Origin: Actinomycetota bacterium
GTDB lineage: Bacteria; Actinomycetota; Rubrobacteria; Rubrobacterales; Rubrobacteraceae
Assembly: GCA_902810695.1 (NCBI GenBank)
Contig: CADDYV010000007.1
Span: 1-64,000, forward strand
Reading direction: 5' to 3'
Length of the DNA stretch: 64,000 nucleotides
This document shows, piece by piece, positions 1 to 11,235 of this stretch. A program made the position numbers and the translations under genes. Within the stretch, counting starts at the first letter, position 1, and the number at the start of each line of letters is the position of its first letter. Below the pieces are notes generated by a model, which saw only the letters and a list, made by a program, of their open reading frames with translations, was not told the DNA's origin and ran no database searches.

Positions 1-965
1 CGCTCCGGCCCCCGGACCTCGATGAAATCTTCTCCTATCTCCACCTCACACCCCATCTTCTCCAGAATCTCCGCAAACCTCACATCTCCCTGCGACGAGC
101 GGGACCCAAGACCCAAAACCCTGACCATCCCCCCCGTCAGCGCCGCCGCCCCCAGAAAATACGAAGCACCCGAAGCATCCGGCTCCACCTCATACTCACG
201 TGCCCGGTATCTCGATGGATAGACAACGAAACGACCGCTATCAGCGTCCCCCTCGACCTCGACTCCGAAGTTGCGCATCACCTCCGTTGTAATCCCGACA
301 TAAGGCTTCGAAACCAACTCGCCTTCAACCTCTAGCTCGACCGGATTTCTGGCGTAGGGCGCAGCGATCAGGATCCCACTCAGAAACTGGCTGCTCCTGC
401 TGCCTCTGATGCGCGCCTCTCCACCCCGGATACCCCCGCCACGGACGACCAGAGGAAACCTGTTCTCCTCTTCACCGTAGCCAACCTCGCAGCCGAGTTG
501 CCGCAGAGCATCCACAAGGTCCGACACGGGCCGCTCTCGCATTCTCGGGATGCCATCCACCTTATAAGGCCCCTTCCCCAACGCCAGAACCGGCGGCAAG
601 AACCTCGCAACGGTACCCGCGTTTCCCACGAAAACCTCGACCCCGGCACCCGGTATCGCGCCACCCTGACCCTCCACCAGAACTTTATTCTCTCGTTTAT
701 CGGCGCGGATGTCGAAACCGAGCCTCACCAGCGCATCCATCAACCAGTAAGAGTCGTCCGAGAAGAGGGTATTGTGAAGCGTAGAGGTGCCATCGGCAAG
801 GGCTGTGACGAGCAGCGCGCGGTTGGTTACGGACTTGGATCCCGGCACGCGAATAGCCGCATCCGGTGGTCTTTCCAGCGGTGTGATCTCCAGTTCTTCC
901 GGGAACTTGCCCCGTACGTCGTCCACGGTGAAGTCCTCGCCCGGAACTCCCTCCACAGGTTTCAC
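1..965 (-). CDS. aroA: 3-phosphoshikimate 1-carboxyvinyltransferase (EPSP synthase), 3' part beyond the window
   Basis: EPSP synthase joins shikimate-3-phosphate and phosphoenolpyruvate, the sixth step of the chorismate pathway. Reading the minus strand from a GTG at 965 gives an open frame of 321 codons that runs off the left edge, so the C-terminus is missing. Visible landmarks are the substrate-binding GSKSVTNR at residues 42-49, GNAGTVARF near 114-122, an RMRERP segment and an SSQFLSG segment, all typical of the family. The AGTVxRF form resembles actinobacterial AroA. The GTG overlaps the rluB stop as GTGA and has a GGAG eight bases upstream, which decides the start. The other shikimate genes (aroC, aroK, aroB, aroQ) lie about 20 kb away in this window. 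Confidence 0.93.
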   Translation of the reverse strand, partial: MKPVEGVPGEDFTVDDVRGKFPEELEITPLERPPDAAIRVPGSKSVTNRALLVTALADGTSTLHNTLFSDDSYWLMDALVRLGFDIRADKRENKVLVEGQGGAIPGAGVEVFVGNAGTVARFLPPVLALGKGPYKVDGIPRMRERPVSDLVDALRQLGCEVGYGEEENRFPLVVRGGGIRGGEARIRGSRSSQFLSGILIAAPYARNPVELEVEGELVSKPYVGITTEVMRNFGVEVEGDADSGRFVVYPSRYRAREYEVEPDASGASYFLGAAALTGGMVRVLGLGSRSSQGDVRFAEILEKMGCEVEIGEDFIEVRGPE

Positions 966-1663
966 CGCAGCTTCTCCAGCTCTCGTTTGGTTAGCGGACG
1001 ATAACTACCCGGCGCGAGATCCCCGAGCTGGATCGGGCCTATCCGAACGCGCTCCAGGGAGATGAGTTCCAGGCCGACCGCTTCGCACGCTCTACGTATT
1101 ATGCGGTTACGTCCCTCGTGGATCGTCAGGTTGAAGGTAGTCTCACGCGGGCCGCGGTACAGCCTGGACACTTTAGGCGGGAGCATCTTACCATCCTCCA
1201 ACTCGGGTCCGGCGGCCAGAGCATCGAGCAGCTTTTTTGGCACAGGGCTCCGCACAGTGAGCCTGTATTCTTTCTCGATCTCCGAGGAAGGATGGGTGAT
1301 GGCGTGAGCGAGCTTCCCGTCATTGGTCAGGATGATAAGACCGGTCGTATCGGCATCCAGACGCCCGACAGGAACCAGGCCGGGCACATCGGGCATGAGA
1401 TCGGTGACAGTGGGACGTCCACGCCCAAGTTCGTCCTTAAAGCTCGTAAGGTATCCGGCGGGCTTGTTCAGGGCAAGATAGGTATGCTCCTCGGGAAGTT
1501 CGACCGCGCGGCCATCCAGGAATACTTCGTCTCCAGCAAATACGGTATCACCCAGGGAAGCGGTCTTTCCGTTGACCTGCACGCGCCCGGCGGAGATCAG
1601 AGCCTCCGCCTTGCGTCTGGATGGGGCCGCACCACTGCGCGCCAGGTAAGCCTGCAAACGCAT
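962..1663 (-). CDS. rluB: 23S rRNA pseudouridine synthase, RsuA/RluB family
   Basis: Converts a uridine in rRNA to pseudouridine; the RluB branch acts on 23S rRNA. The 233-residue product has an N-terminal S4 RNA-binding domain (about residues 1-60) and the catalytic motif GRLDADTTGL near residue 100, whose first Asp (about 103) is the expected nucleophile. ATG at 1663 overlaps the scpB stop as TGATG; a TTG one codon upstream is the alternative. It follows scpA-scpB, the usual Gram-positive order scpA-scpB-rluB. The exact target uridine cannot be read from sequence. Confidence 0.93.
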   Translation of the reverse strand: MRLQAYLARSGAAPSRRKAEALISAGRVQVNGKTASLGDTVFAGDEVFLDGRAVELPEEHTYLALNKPAGYLTSFKDELGRGRPTVTDLMPDVPGLVPVGRLDADTTGLIILTNDGKLAHAITHPSSEIEKEYRLTVRSPVPKKLLDALAAGPELEDGKMLPPKVSRLYRGPRETTFNLTIHEGRNRIIRRACEAVGLELISLERVRIGPIQLGDLAPGSYRPLTKRELEKLR

Positions 1664-2262
1664 CAACTCTCTTCCTCGGGAACGGGCGAGGGTCGCCGGG
1701 ATTGCTCGACGCGCTCGCGCACGCGGTCTAGCTCCTCCGGCTTCACGAGCGTCTCCAGCGGGGGAAAATCATCGCGCGAGTTTGTCCCGGCAGCAATAAA
1801 GAAGCCTTCGGTAACATCCAGAAGAGCCGGCGATCCAGGGCTCTCCCTATCAGTTCCAACCTCGGCGAGAAGGTCCCGCTCGATGAGACTCCGGACGACG
1901 GCATCAGAGTTCACGCCGCGGGCCGCGGAGATAGCACCCCGCGTCATAGGACCCAGGTAAAGCACGCAGGAGAGTACCTCGTAGGCTGCTCCGGAGAGCG
2001 GCGCGGGGCGCGCCTCCTTCCTGAACCTCTCGACAGCCCCGGCGCACGCCCGGTTGGTCGCGAGCTGATACCCCCCCGCGACATTCCGCAGCACGATACC
2101 GGACCTTTCCCGCGAGTATTTTTCCCCGAGCTTTCCAAGAGCATCCCGCACCTCAGCTCTGGAAAGGTCGGCGGCGGAGGCCAGGCCCTCAAGAGACACA
2201 GGCCGCTCGCTGACCAGCAATATGGCCTCGACCAGAGCGGTTGCGCTGGGAGACTCGCTCAT
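1663..2262 (-). CDS. scpB: Segregation and condensation protein B
   Basis: ScpB is the winged-helix kleisin-partner (kite) subunit of the bacterial SMC condensin and dimerises on ScpA. The 199-residue product matches the family in length and has the N-terminal pattern ALVEAILLVSERPVS, then a second winged-helix half and an acidic/Pro-rich tail. The ATG overlaps the scpA stop by four bases (ATGA), so the two are translationally coupled. SMC itself is not in the window. Confidence 0.93.
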   Translation of the reverse strand: MSESPSATALVEAILLVSERPVSLEGLASAADLSRAEVRDALGKLGEKYSRERSGIVLRNVAGGYQLATNRACAGAVERFRKEARPAPLSGAAYEVLSCVLYLGPMTRGAISAARGVNSDAVVRSLIERDLLAEVGTDRESPGSPALLDVTEGFFIAAGTNSRDDFPPLETLVKPEELDRVRERVEQSRRPSPVPEEES

Positions 2263-2981
2263 TTCTCGGGCAAGAGAGTCAGGGGACCGAAGGGCTCGGG
2301 CTGGGAAAGGCTCACCTCTCCCCTTGAGGACAGAGACACCGCCGCGGCGAACGCCAGCGCCGAGTGCAAACGGTCCATATCGCGCACCAGTTCTTCATAC
2401 GAAAGCGGACCCCGGGAGAGAGAATCCTGGATAACCGCTACGAGATCCTGGATGCTGACCGTGATCGGCCCGAGGTGGCTCACCGAGGGCTCGACCAGCC
2501 GCGAAAAAGCCCTGCGGACCGCCAGCGAAACCTTTTTGGATTCTACCCGCAGCTTTCCGGGACGGGGTGGCAGGGTGTGCGCGGAAGGGTACATCCCGGA
2601 GTTCTCCACAAAGCACTCGCGCAATTTCTCTGCCCCGCGTTTCACCTTGAGGTAGAGTGTCAGCTTTTCGACGAGTTGTCCAGGTGAAAGCTCTGTCTCT
2701 TCATCCTGGTGATCTTCTGCTTCGAACACGGGCGAGAGCATCCGGCTCTTGAGCAGGATCAAAGCCGCTGCGGAACCGGCGAAATCCGTGTCCCTCTCCA
2801 GATAGTTTTCTCTCTCCATCGAACGAGAGTCCAGGTACAGGCCGACGATTTCACGCAGGGGAACCTCAAAGATCTCGATCTCCTCATTGAGCAGTAGAGC
2901 CAGAAGCCACTCGTAAGGCCCGGAATATACCTCAAGTTCAACGTTAAAATCGTGCAGAGGTCTACCTTGCTGGTTAGTCAT
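2259..2981 (-). CDS. scpA: Segregation and condensation protein A
   Basis: ScpA is the kleisin bridging the SMC heads. The 240-residue product begins with FNVELEVYSGPYEWLLAL, the family N-terminal motif (usually F..PL.LLL.LI), and has EVPLREIVGLYL followed by an ALILLKSRMLSP helix, the region that contacts ScpB. The C-terminal winged helix is at about residues 165-225. The start overlaps the stop of the upstream Ald-like gene as ATGA, so scpA appears to be cotranscribed with a metabolic gene. Confidence 0.93.
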   Translation of the reverse strand: MTNQQGRPLHDFNVELEVYSGPYEWLLALLLNEEIEIFEVPLREIVGLYLDSRSMERENYLERDTDFAGSAAALILLKSRMLSPVFEAEDHQDEETELSPGQLVEKLTLYLKVKRGAEKLRECFVENSGMYPSAHTLPPRPGKLRVESKKVSLAVRRAFSRLVEPSVSHLGPITVSIQDLVAVIQDSLSRGPLSYEELVRDMDRLHSALAFAAAVSLSSRGEVSLSQPEPFGPLTLLPEK

Positions 2982-4111
2982 CGGACCTCCGAGTGAAGGG
3001 GCAACACCGAAGAGATGCTATGGTATTCGATTCCGCAGGCACGCGCCAGCGAGGGGCTGACCACGCTGCCATCCGCAACGGTTACGCCCTGTTTGAGGCC
3101 GGGATCTGAGTTCAGGGCGTCGGTGAGGCCGAGGCCGGAGAGCTTGCGCACGTAGGGAAGGAGCGCGTTGGAGAGCGCGTGGGTCGAAGTTATAGGTACG
3201 GTGGCGGGAACATTCTTGACGCAGTAGTGGATCACCCCGGCTTCCACGAAGGTGGGATCTTGCAGGGTGGTGGGCTTCGAGGTTTCGACGCAGCCACCGT
3301 AGTCCACGTCAACGTCCACGATTACGCTGCCGTCTTTCATGCCCTCGACCGTCCGGCGATCCACCAGGTGCGGCGTTCTGGAACCCGAAACAAAGACCGC
3401 CCCGATCAGCAGATCCGCCTTGAGAACGGCGTTCTCTATGTTCATCGCGTTCGCCGCGAGCGTTGTTACGCCGCCGAGTTTGGAAGTCTCCATCCGCCGC
3501 AGGCGGTCGAGATCGCGGTCTATGACGGTAACTTCCGCCCCGAGGCCGCTGGAGATTCGGGCGGCGATCGAGCCCACGATCCCGCAACCCAGGATCACCA
3601 CCCGCCCCGGACGGACACCCGTGGCACCGCCGAGTAGAATTCCCCGCCCACCTTCCGTTCGCTGCAGGTAACGGGCTCCAATCTGCGGCACGAGCTGGCC
3701 CGCGATCTCGCTCATCGGGGTCAAGATGGGAAGACCGCCCCGGCTATCCCGGATACTTTCCACCGCGAACGCGACGCACCGGGACCCGATCAAGGCTTCC
3801 AAGAGATCGAGGTTGACGGGCAGCGAGAGGAAGCCCAGGACGATCAAATCATCCCTCAGATAACCAAACTCCTCGGGCACAGGCCCGTAGACCTTTACTA
3901 TCAACTCCGAGTCCGCGTAAACTTTTTCGGCCTCCTCGACCACGACGGCCCCGGCCTCGCGGTAGTTATTATCGGGAATACTCGATTCCTTCCCGGCCCC
4001 GGACTCCACCATCACCCGGTGTCCCACCCTGGTCAATTCGTAGACAGCGTGGGGATCCAGGGCCACGCGGCTCTCTCCAGGTACAATCTCCCTGACGATC
4101 CCGACCCTCAC
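2978..4111 (-). CDS. Alanine dehydrogenase / PNT family protein with an altered catalytic position
   Basis: Ald reversibly deaminates L-alanine to pyruvate with NAD. The 377-residue product aligns along its length with bacterial Ald: substrate-binding Arg15, the Lys at about 73, the Rossmann motif LGCGIVGS, DVDYGGC with the conserved Asp, and a VKNVPA segment. However, where characterised Ald enzymes have the catalytic His (H96 in the YLHLA-type segment), this protein reads GFLSLP, with Ser at 96. I therefore withhold the symbol ald: it may be an altered dehydrogenase or a paralogue with another substrate. GTG start with AGAAGG upstream. The 106 bp before it may carry its promoter; scpA is coupled downstream. 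Confidence 0.75.
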   Translation of the reverse strand: MRVGIVREIVPGESRVALDPHAVYELTRVGHRVMVESGAGKESSIPDNNYREAGAVVVEEAEKVYADSELIVKVYGPVPEEFGYLRDDLIVLGFLSLPVNLDLLEALIGSRCVAFAVESIRDSRGGLPILTPMSEIAGQLVPQIGARYLQRTEGGRGILLGGATGVRPGRVVILGCGIVGSIAARISSGLGAEVTVIDRDLDRLRRMETSKLGGVTTLAANAMNIENAVLKADLLIGAVFVSGSRTPHLVDRRTVEGMKDGSVIVDVDVDYGGCVETSKPTTLQDPTFVEAGVIHYCVKNVPATVPITSTHALSNALLPYVRKLSGLGLTDALNSDPGLKQGVTVADGSVVSPSLARACGIEYHSISSVLPLHSEVR

Positions 4112-4217
4112 CGCAAACCTTCTCTATCAGCACCAGGCGCGCAAAGATCCATACCGCACAGGTTACCCCGAAGCACGGTCCTGATCCAGCGAGATCGCTA
4201 ACCACAGTTGCCCGGAT

Positions 4218-4628
4218 TTACTTCTGTTCATCTGGCCGCGCTTCCGAATTTTTCGGATCGAGGTCGGCGAGGACGCGCTGCGCCACGGTGAATGCGGAGT
4301 TGGCAGCGGGCACCCCGCAGTAGACCGCGCCGTGGAGTAGAACCTCCCGGATCTCATCCACACTCAGGCCGTTGCGCAGCGCCGCGCGGACGTGCATCCC
4401 CAGCTCGTCGAACCTGCCGAGCGCCATCAGCGCCGTCAGGGTAATGCAGCTCCGCGTCCTGCGGTCCAGCGCCGGGCGCGTCCAGATCTCACCCCACGCG
4501 TAACGGGTTATGAAGTCCTGAAAGTCGGCGGTGAAACTGGTCGTGCGCGCAATCGCAGCATCAACGTGCTCGTCGCCGAGTACCTCCCGACGAACCTGCA
4601 TCCCGCGGTCGTGGATTGGATCGCTCAC
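4218..4628 (-). CDS. pcaC: 4-carboxymuconolactone decarboxylase
   Basis: Decarboxylates gamma-carboxymuconolactone to beta-ketoadipate enol-lactone in the protocatechuate branch. The 136-residue, single-domain AhpD/CMD-fold product shows the family pattern: GDEHVDAA near the N-terminus, RTRSCITLTALMALG, and a VDEIREVLLHGAVYCGVPAA helix. GTG start at 4628 has an AAGGAGG eight bases upstream and lies 16 bases after the pcaB stop. Many Actinobacteria carry a PcaC-PcaD fusion (PcaL); here PcaC is alone and no pcaD follows, so the enol-lactonase must be encoded elsewhere. Confidence 0.92.
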   Translation of the reverse strand: MSDPIHDRGMQVRREVLGDEHVDAAIARTTSFTADFQDFITRYAWGEIWTRPALDRRTRSCITLTALMALGRFDELGMHVRAALRNGLSVDEIREVLLHGAVYCGVPAANSAFTVAQRVLADLDPKNSEARPDEQK

Positions 4629-4644
4629 TCGCCCGTCCTCCTTT

Positions 4645-5991
4645 TCACGCCTGCATCTCCCTGCGGTAGAAAGCAAGTGCCCTCTCGACCAGCTCATCCG
4701 CAGACCCGAGGTAGTCCGCCGGGTCGAGAGCAGCCTCGATCTCTTCCTGCGAGAGATTTTCGCTGATGGCGGGCTCCGACATAAGCTCTTCGTACAGAGA
4801 CTTTCCTGTCTCCACTGTCCTCTGGCACGCTGCCTGCACGATCTCATGCGCCTCCAGGCGACCGAGGTGATCCGCGACGACAGTCGTTACGTGCTCCGCA
4901 AGGATCAACCCTCCGGTGGCATCGAGATTCCGGCGCATCTGATCGGCATTCACCTGCAAACCTTCCATCGTCTCGCACATCGCTGCGACAGCTCCTCCGG
5001 TCAGGGCCAGTGCGTTGCTCAAAGTCTCCCACTCGGCGTGCCAGGCGCCTGCGGCGCGCTCGTGCTCCTGCGCCATCGAAGATTGCAGCGTCTGCGCGAG
5101 CGGTGGTACCTGCCGGGCGCAGGCGGATGCCGTAACGGAGAGTATGGGATTGCGCTTGTGCGGCAGCGTCGAGGACCCACCGCGCCCGCCACCCGACGGC
5201 TCGGCCACCTCCCCGATCTCGGTCTGCGCCATCAGGATGACATCGAGCGCGAGCTTGTGCACCGCTCCCGCAACCAGCGCCAGAACGCTCCCCAACTCTG
5301 CAACCCGCAACCGCGCGGTGTGCCAGGGCATTACGGGCTCCGCGAGGTCCAGCTCCAGCGAGAACTCACGCAGAACGTGCAGACCATCTGGCCCCAGTGA
5401 GGCGAGCGTGCCGGCGGCTCCCCCGAGCTGCGCCGCCAGCCCCGACTCGCGTATGGCGAGAAGCCTCCCGCGAGCTTCGAGTATCTCGACGAGCCATCCC
5501 GCGGCCTTGAGCCCGAAGGTAGTCGGAAGGGCCTGCTGCATGAGCGTTCGACTGGCTATGAGCGTCTGGCGGTGTTCTTCGGCGAGGCGCGCACACGCCG
5601 TCGCAAGTCTGTCGAGGCTGGCGAGGATCAAGTCGAGCGTCCCGCGGGCTACGAGCATCGCCGCCGTGTCCACGATGTCCTGGCTGGTTGCTCCTTTGTG
5701 CACGTAGCGGGCCGCATCGCCCGGTACGGCTGCGGTCAGGGCTTTCACGAGCGGTGCCGCCGGGTTTCCGGGGGCGCGTCCCTCGCGCCCGATCTCCTCG
5801 GGGTCGAAGCGGTCTGCATCGCAGCAGCTAGCGATCGTCTCCGCGGCTTCGCGGGGGATCAAACCCGCTCGCGCCTGCGCAATCGCCAGAGCGCCCTCCG
5901 CATCGAGCATCGCCTGCAACCAGGCCCGTCCTCCTAACGCCTCCCGGATATCGTCCGGGACGAAGATCGGTCCGAACAGCGCCTCAGACAT
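4645..5991 (-). CDS. pcaB: 3-carboxy-cis,cis-muconate cycloisomerase
   Basis: Cyclises 3-carboxymuconate to 4-carboxymuconolactone. The 448-residue product belongs to the fumarase/aspartase superfamily: HKGATSQD at residues 98-105 and the signature GSSTLPHKRNP at 272-282. Starting FGPIFVPDDIREALGG, it has the usual PcaB length. ATG at 5991 overlaps pcaG by eight bases. Adenylosuccinate lyase is the nearest relative, but the pca neighbours on both sides decide the call. Confidence 0.93.
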   Translation of the reverse strand: MSEALFGPIFVPDDIREALGGRAWLQAMLDAEGALAIAQARAGLIPREAAETIASCCDADRFDPEEIGREGRAPGNPAAPLVKALTAAVPGDAARYVHKGATSQDIVDTAAMLVARGTLDLILASLDRLATACARLAEEHRQTLIASRTLMQQALPTTFGLKAAGWLVEILEARGRLLAIRESGLAAQLGGAAGTLASLGPDGLHVLREFSLELDLAEPVMPWHTARLRVAELGSVLALVAGAVHKLALDVILMAQTEIGEVAEPSGGGRGGSSTLPHKRNPILSVTASACARQVPPLAQTLQSSMAQEHERAAGAWHAEWETLSNALALTGGAVAAMCETMEGLQVNADQMRRNLDATGGLILAEHVTTVVADHLGRLEAHEIVQAACQRTVETGKSLYEELMSEPAISENLSQEEIEAALDPADYLGSADELVERALAFYRREMQA

Positions 5992-6565
5992 CGAAAAAAG
6001 CGGTCTGGCTCTCGCCTTGAAGGTGAACGTCGAAGCGATACCCGCCTTCTATCGGGTGGGCGATCAGCGTCTTCTTCATCTCCGGGTCCTCGATCAAGGC
6101 CAGCACGGGATCTTCTGAGTTGGCCTCCTCTTCTTCGGGGAAGTAGATGCGCGTAGTGAGCCTCTTCAAAAGCCCCCTGGCGAAGACCGAAACCAGGATA
6201 TGCGGCGCCTGCATCTTCCCTTCGGGACCCGGAACCGGCCCGGGCTTTATCGTTATGAAGGTGAATCTTCCCTCGGAGTCGGTCCCGCAACGTCCGAAGC
6301 CGGAGAAGCCTTCTTCGAGCGACAATCCTTCCCGGCTATCTTCTGGATGGGCGTAACGCCCGGCGCTGTTGGCCTGCCATATCTCCAGCATCGCATCGGG
6401 CACCACCTCTCCCGTTCCATCGTAGACGGTGCCTTCGATCCTGATCGCCGAGGGGTGATCCGACCCAACGAGTCTCGAGTAGTCCTCTTTCAGCAATGAG
6501 AAGTGAAAGAAAGGTCCGACCGTCTGCGACGGCGTTATCCCAGCCCTTGAGCGTTCACTACTCAT
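5984..6565 (-). CDS. pcaG: Protocatechuate 3,4-dioxygenase alpha subunit
   Basis: Alpha chain of the intradiol dioxygenase that opens protocatechuate to 3-carboxy-cis,cis-muconate. The 193-residue product opens with TPSQTVGPFFHFSL, the classic PcaG N-terminus, and shares the fold of the beta chain. The iron-ligand positions are not conserved: it reads APHILVSVF where PcaH has the His-x-His pair, as expected for the non-metal-binding alpha subunit. It overlaps pcaH by four bases (ATGA), so the two subunits are translated in coupled fashion. Confidence 0.95.
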   Translation of the reverse strand: MSSERSRAGITPSQTVGPFFHFSLLKEDYSRLVGSDHPSAIRIEGTVYDGTGEVVPDAMLEIWQANSAGRYAHPEDSREGLSLEEGFSGFGRCGTDSEGRFTFITIKPGPVPGPEGKMQAPHILVSVFARGLLKRLTTRIYFPEEEEANSEDPVLALIEDPEMKKTLIAHPIEGGYRFDVHLQGESQTAFFDV

Positions 6566-7290
6566 GCGTGGGGCCTCTCAAAAGGAGTTGCGTCCCGGCC
6601 TCGCAAAACTATGTCGAAGCGGAAAGCCAGGGCCCACTCCGGCACGGTCGTTTCCAGGTCGAAGGTGGAGATGAGCCGTTTCTGCGCTTTTGGATCCCTG
6701 ACCGACTGGAAGATGGGGTCCTGGTAGAAAAGCGGATCTCCTGGGAAATACATCTGGGTTACGAGGCGGGTCGCAAAAGCAGGGCCGAATAAAGAGAAGT
6801 GGATGTGGGCCGGTCGCCAGGCGTTGGGGTGGTTGCCCCAGGGGTAGGCTCCGGGTTTGATCGTAATGAAGCGGTAGTAGCCCTCATCATCCGTCATACA
6901 CCTTCCAGCACCGCTGAAGTTCGGATCCAGCGGGGCCGGGTGCTGATCTCCTTTGTGGGCATATCTCCCGGCAGCATTGGCCTGCCAGATCTCGATCAGG
7001 CTGTTTCTCACAGGCCGCCCGTCCTCATCCATCACCCGTCCATGCACGATAATGCGCTCTCCAAGAGGTTCTCCCTCATGCTGGCGGGTGAGATCATTAT
7101 CCAGAGGACCTATCCCGGTGTGACCAAATAGAGGACCAGTAAGCTCGGAGAGGGTGTGCGGCACGATGATCAGCGGCTTCTTGGGTGCCCTCAGGCGCGT
7201 CCCCTTGTAATCAGGGTAAAGATAGGGTGGATGGATCTCCGAACCCTCGCGCCTGTATCCGCCGGCTATATTTCTCGTCTGCTGCGCCAT
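6562..7290 (-). CDS. pcaH: Protocatechuate 3,4-dioxygenase beta subunit
   Basis: Iron-binding chain of protocatechuate 3,4-dioxygenase. The 242-residue product carries the four non-haem Fe(III) ligands at the right spacing: Tyr110 (in GRYAH), Tyr149 (PGAYPWGNH), His162 and His164 (RPAHIHFS); the spacings 39, 13 and 15 match those known for Pseudomonas PcaH. A strong AAAAGGAGG lies just before the ATG. The 148-bp gap to pobA upstream may hold a separate promoter. It heads the pcaH-G-B-C run. Confidence 0.96.
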   Translation of the reverse strand: MAQQTRNIAGGYRREGSEIHPPYLYPDYKGTRLRAPKKPLIIVPHTLSELTGPLFGHTGIGPLDNDLTRQHEGEPLGERIIVHGRVMDEDGRPVRNSLIEIWQANAAGRYAHKGDQHPAPLDPNFSGAGRCMTDDEGYYRFITIKPGAYPWGNHPNAWRPAHIHFSLFGPAFATRLVTQMYFPGDPLFYQDPIFQSVRDPKAQKRLISTFDLETTVPEWALAFRFDIVLRGRDATPFERPHA

Positions 7291-7438
7291 TTCGCCCTCC
7301 TTTTATGCCTGCTTCACGCTCAAGACCTCGCATATCAACCGAGCCTCCATCCCGACCACTTCACTACCGCGCGAAGCTGACATTATCCTAACGCTTTCAG
7401 GAGCATCTTTTCGCTTGCCGGGCTGGTCTTGATCTTTC

Positions 7439-8677
<1,239 letters not shown>

Positions 8678-8835
8678 TCACTAATCTAACAGCCACCGGT
8701 AAAGCCCGGCTTCTGCAAACATGCTCGACTATCCCTTTCCTTCTCCGTATTAAAAATACCACCATAACAGACCCAGGCTTGATAGAAACCTCTTTATCCA
8801 GTTGTCTCTCTGAGTCTTGGCGTACGTATGAAATG

Positions 8836-9375
8836 TCAGCTTCCGGAACGAAGCTGATCTGGCCCCGGCATAACGATCTTCCACGATCCGCTTTCACGGA
8901 AGTATTTTTCCAACCACTCCCCTGCTCCCCGGACTCCCAAACAGACGTCCGCATCCGGAACGGGCGTCCAGGAAGGGGCGAACCGCACGCCGAAGCCCGC
9001 TGCCTGCAACTCCTGCCCCAGACGCTTGCGCACAGGAGACGGAAATATACGGGGCGGCGCAAGGCAAACGGCGCGGGTTTCGAGCACGACCTCGCCGAGA
9101 GCTGCTGCACGGTTGATCTCCCGCAGGAAGGCATCGAGCGCCTGCCTGAGATCCTCTTCCGTAAAAGCCCTTATCTCTCCACAGAGACTACACGTTGTTT
9201 CTTTATTTTCCTCTGAAAAAAAGGTTCTTACGACTCCGTCGTTCTCACCGGGCAGAGCAGGCAGAACCGGAGCAGGCGGCACTTCGCTTCTCTCACGCCA
9301 GGTCAACCTTGCAACAACCTCGATCGCACCTGCCGTGCGGGTGGCGATGGTGCCCGCAGGCTCGGCAGGCAGCAA
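8836..9375 (-). CDS. Hypothetical protein downstream of pyrG
   Basis: I do not recognise this family. The frame gives 179 residues with a coding-like bias and contains a CSLCG pair, a charged helical stretch TEEDLRQALDAFLREINRA, and a tail rich in Gly and Trp (RGAGEWLEKYF). It begins 33 bases after the pyrG stop if the TTG at 9375 is used, but that TTG has no good ribosome-binding site. The frame stays open upstream to a CTG at 9411 that overlaps the pyrG stop as CTGA, which would add 12 residues. The 170 bases between its stop and pobA show no other gene. Confidence 0.5.
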   Translation of the reverse strand: MLPAEPAGTIATRTAGAIEVVARLTWRERSEVPPAPVLPALPGENDGVVRTFFSEENKETTCSLCGEIRAFTEEDLRQALDAFLREINRAAALGEVVLETRAVCLAPPRIFPSPVRKRLGQELQAAGFGVRFAPSWTPVPDADVCLGVRGAGEWLEKYFRESGSWKIVMPGPDQLRSGS

Positions 9376-9407
9376 TGCCAGTGTCCGTTGAACGGTGTTT
9401 TGGGATC

Positions 9408-11096
<1,689 letters not shown>

Positions 11097-11147
11097 CTAC
11101 GCAAACACCGGGACGCACTCCACCCGCCTCAAGGGGCCCGGAATCTG

Positions 11148-11182
11148 CCGCCCTCGGATCGCGGGGCGGCCACAAACGGCCG
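11148..11182. repeat. Two overlapping inverted repeats between paoC-like gene and pyrG
   Basis: CCGCCC at 11148-11153 pairs with GGGCGG at 11164-11169, and CGGCC at 11167-11171 pairs with GGCCG at 11178-11182. The two stems share bases and are mutually exclusive. They lie in the 166-bp gap after the aldehyde oxidoreductase operon and before pyrG. No T-tract follows on the minus strand, so an intrinsic terminator is not proven; they could equally be GC-rich chance pairing. Confidence 0.3.
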
Positions 11183-11235
11183 TAGAGATCGCCGCCTTCG
11201 CATCATCAGCCATGATACGCCCCTGGCGGGAAAAT

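Noticed and set aside
11097-11213. 38-codon minus-strand frame before pyrG
   Set aside because: Too short, no good ribosome-binding site, and coincident with the inverted repeats; leader peptide control of pyrG is not supported.
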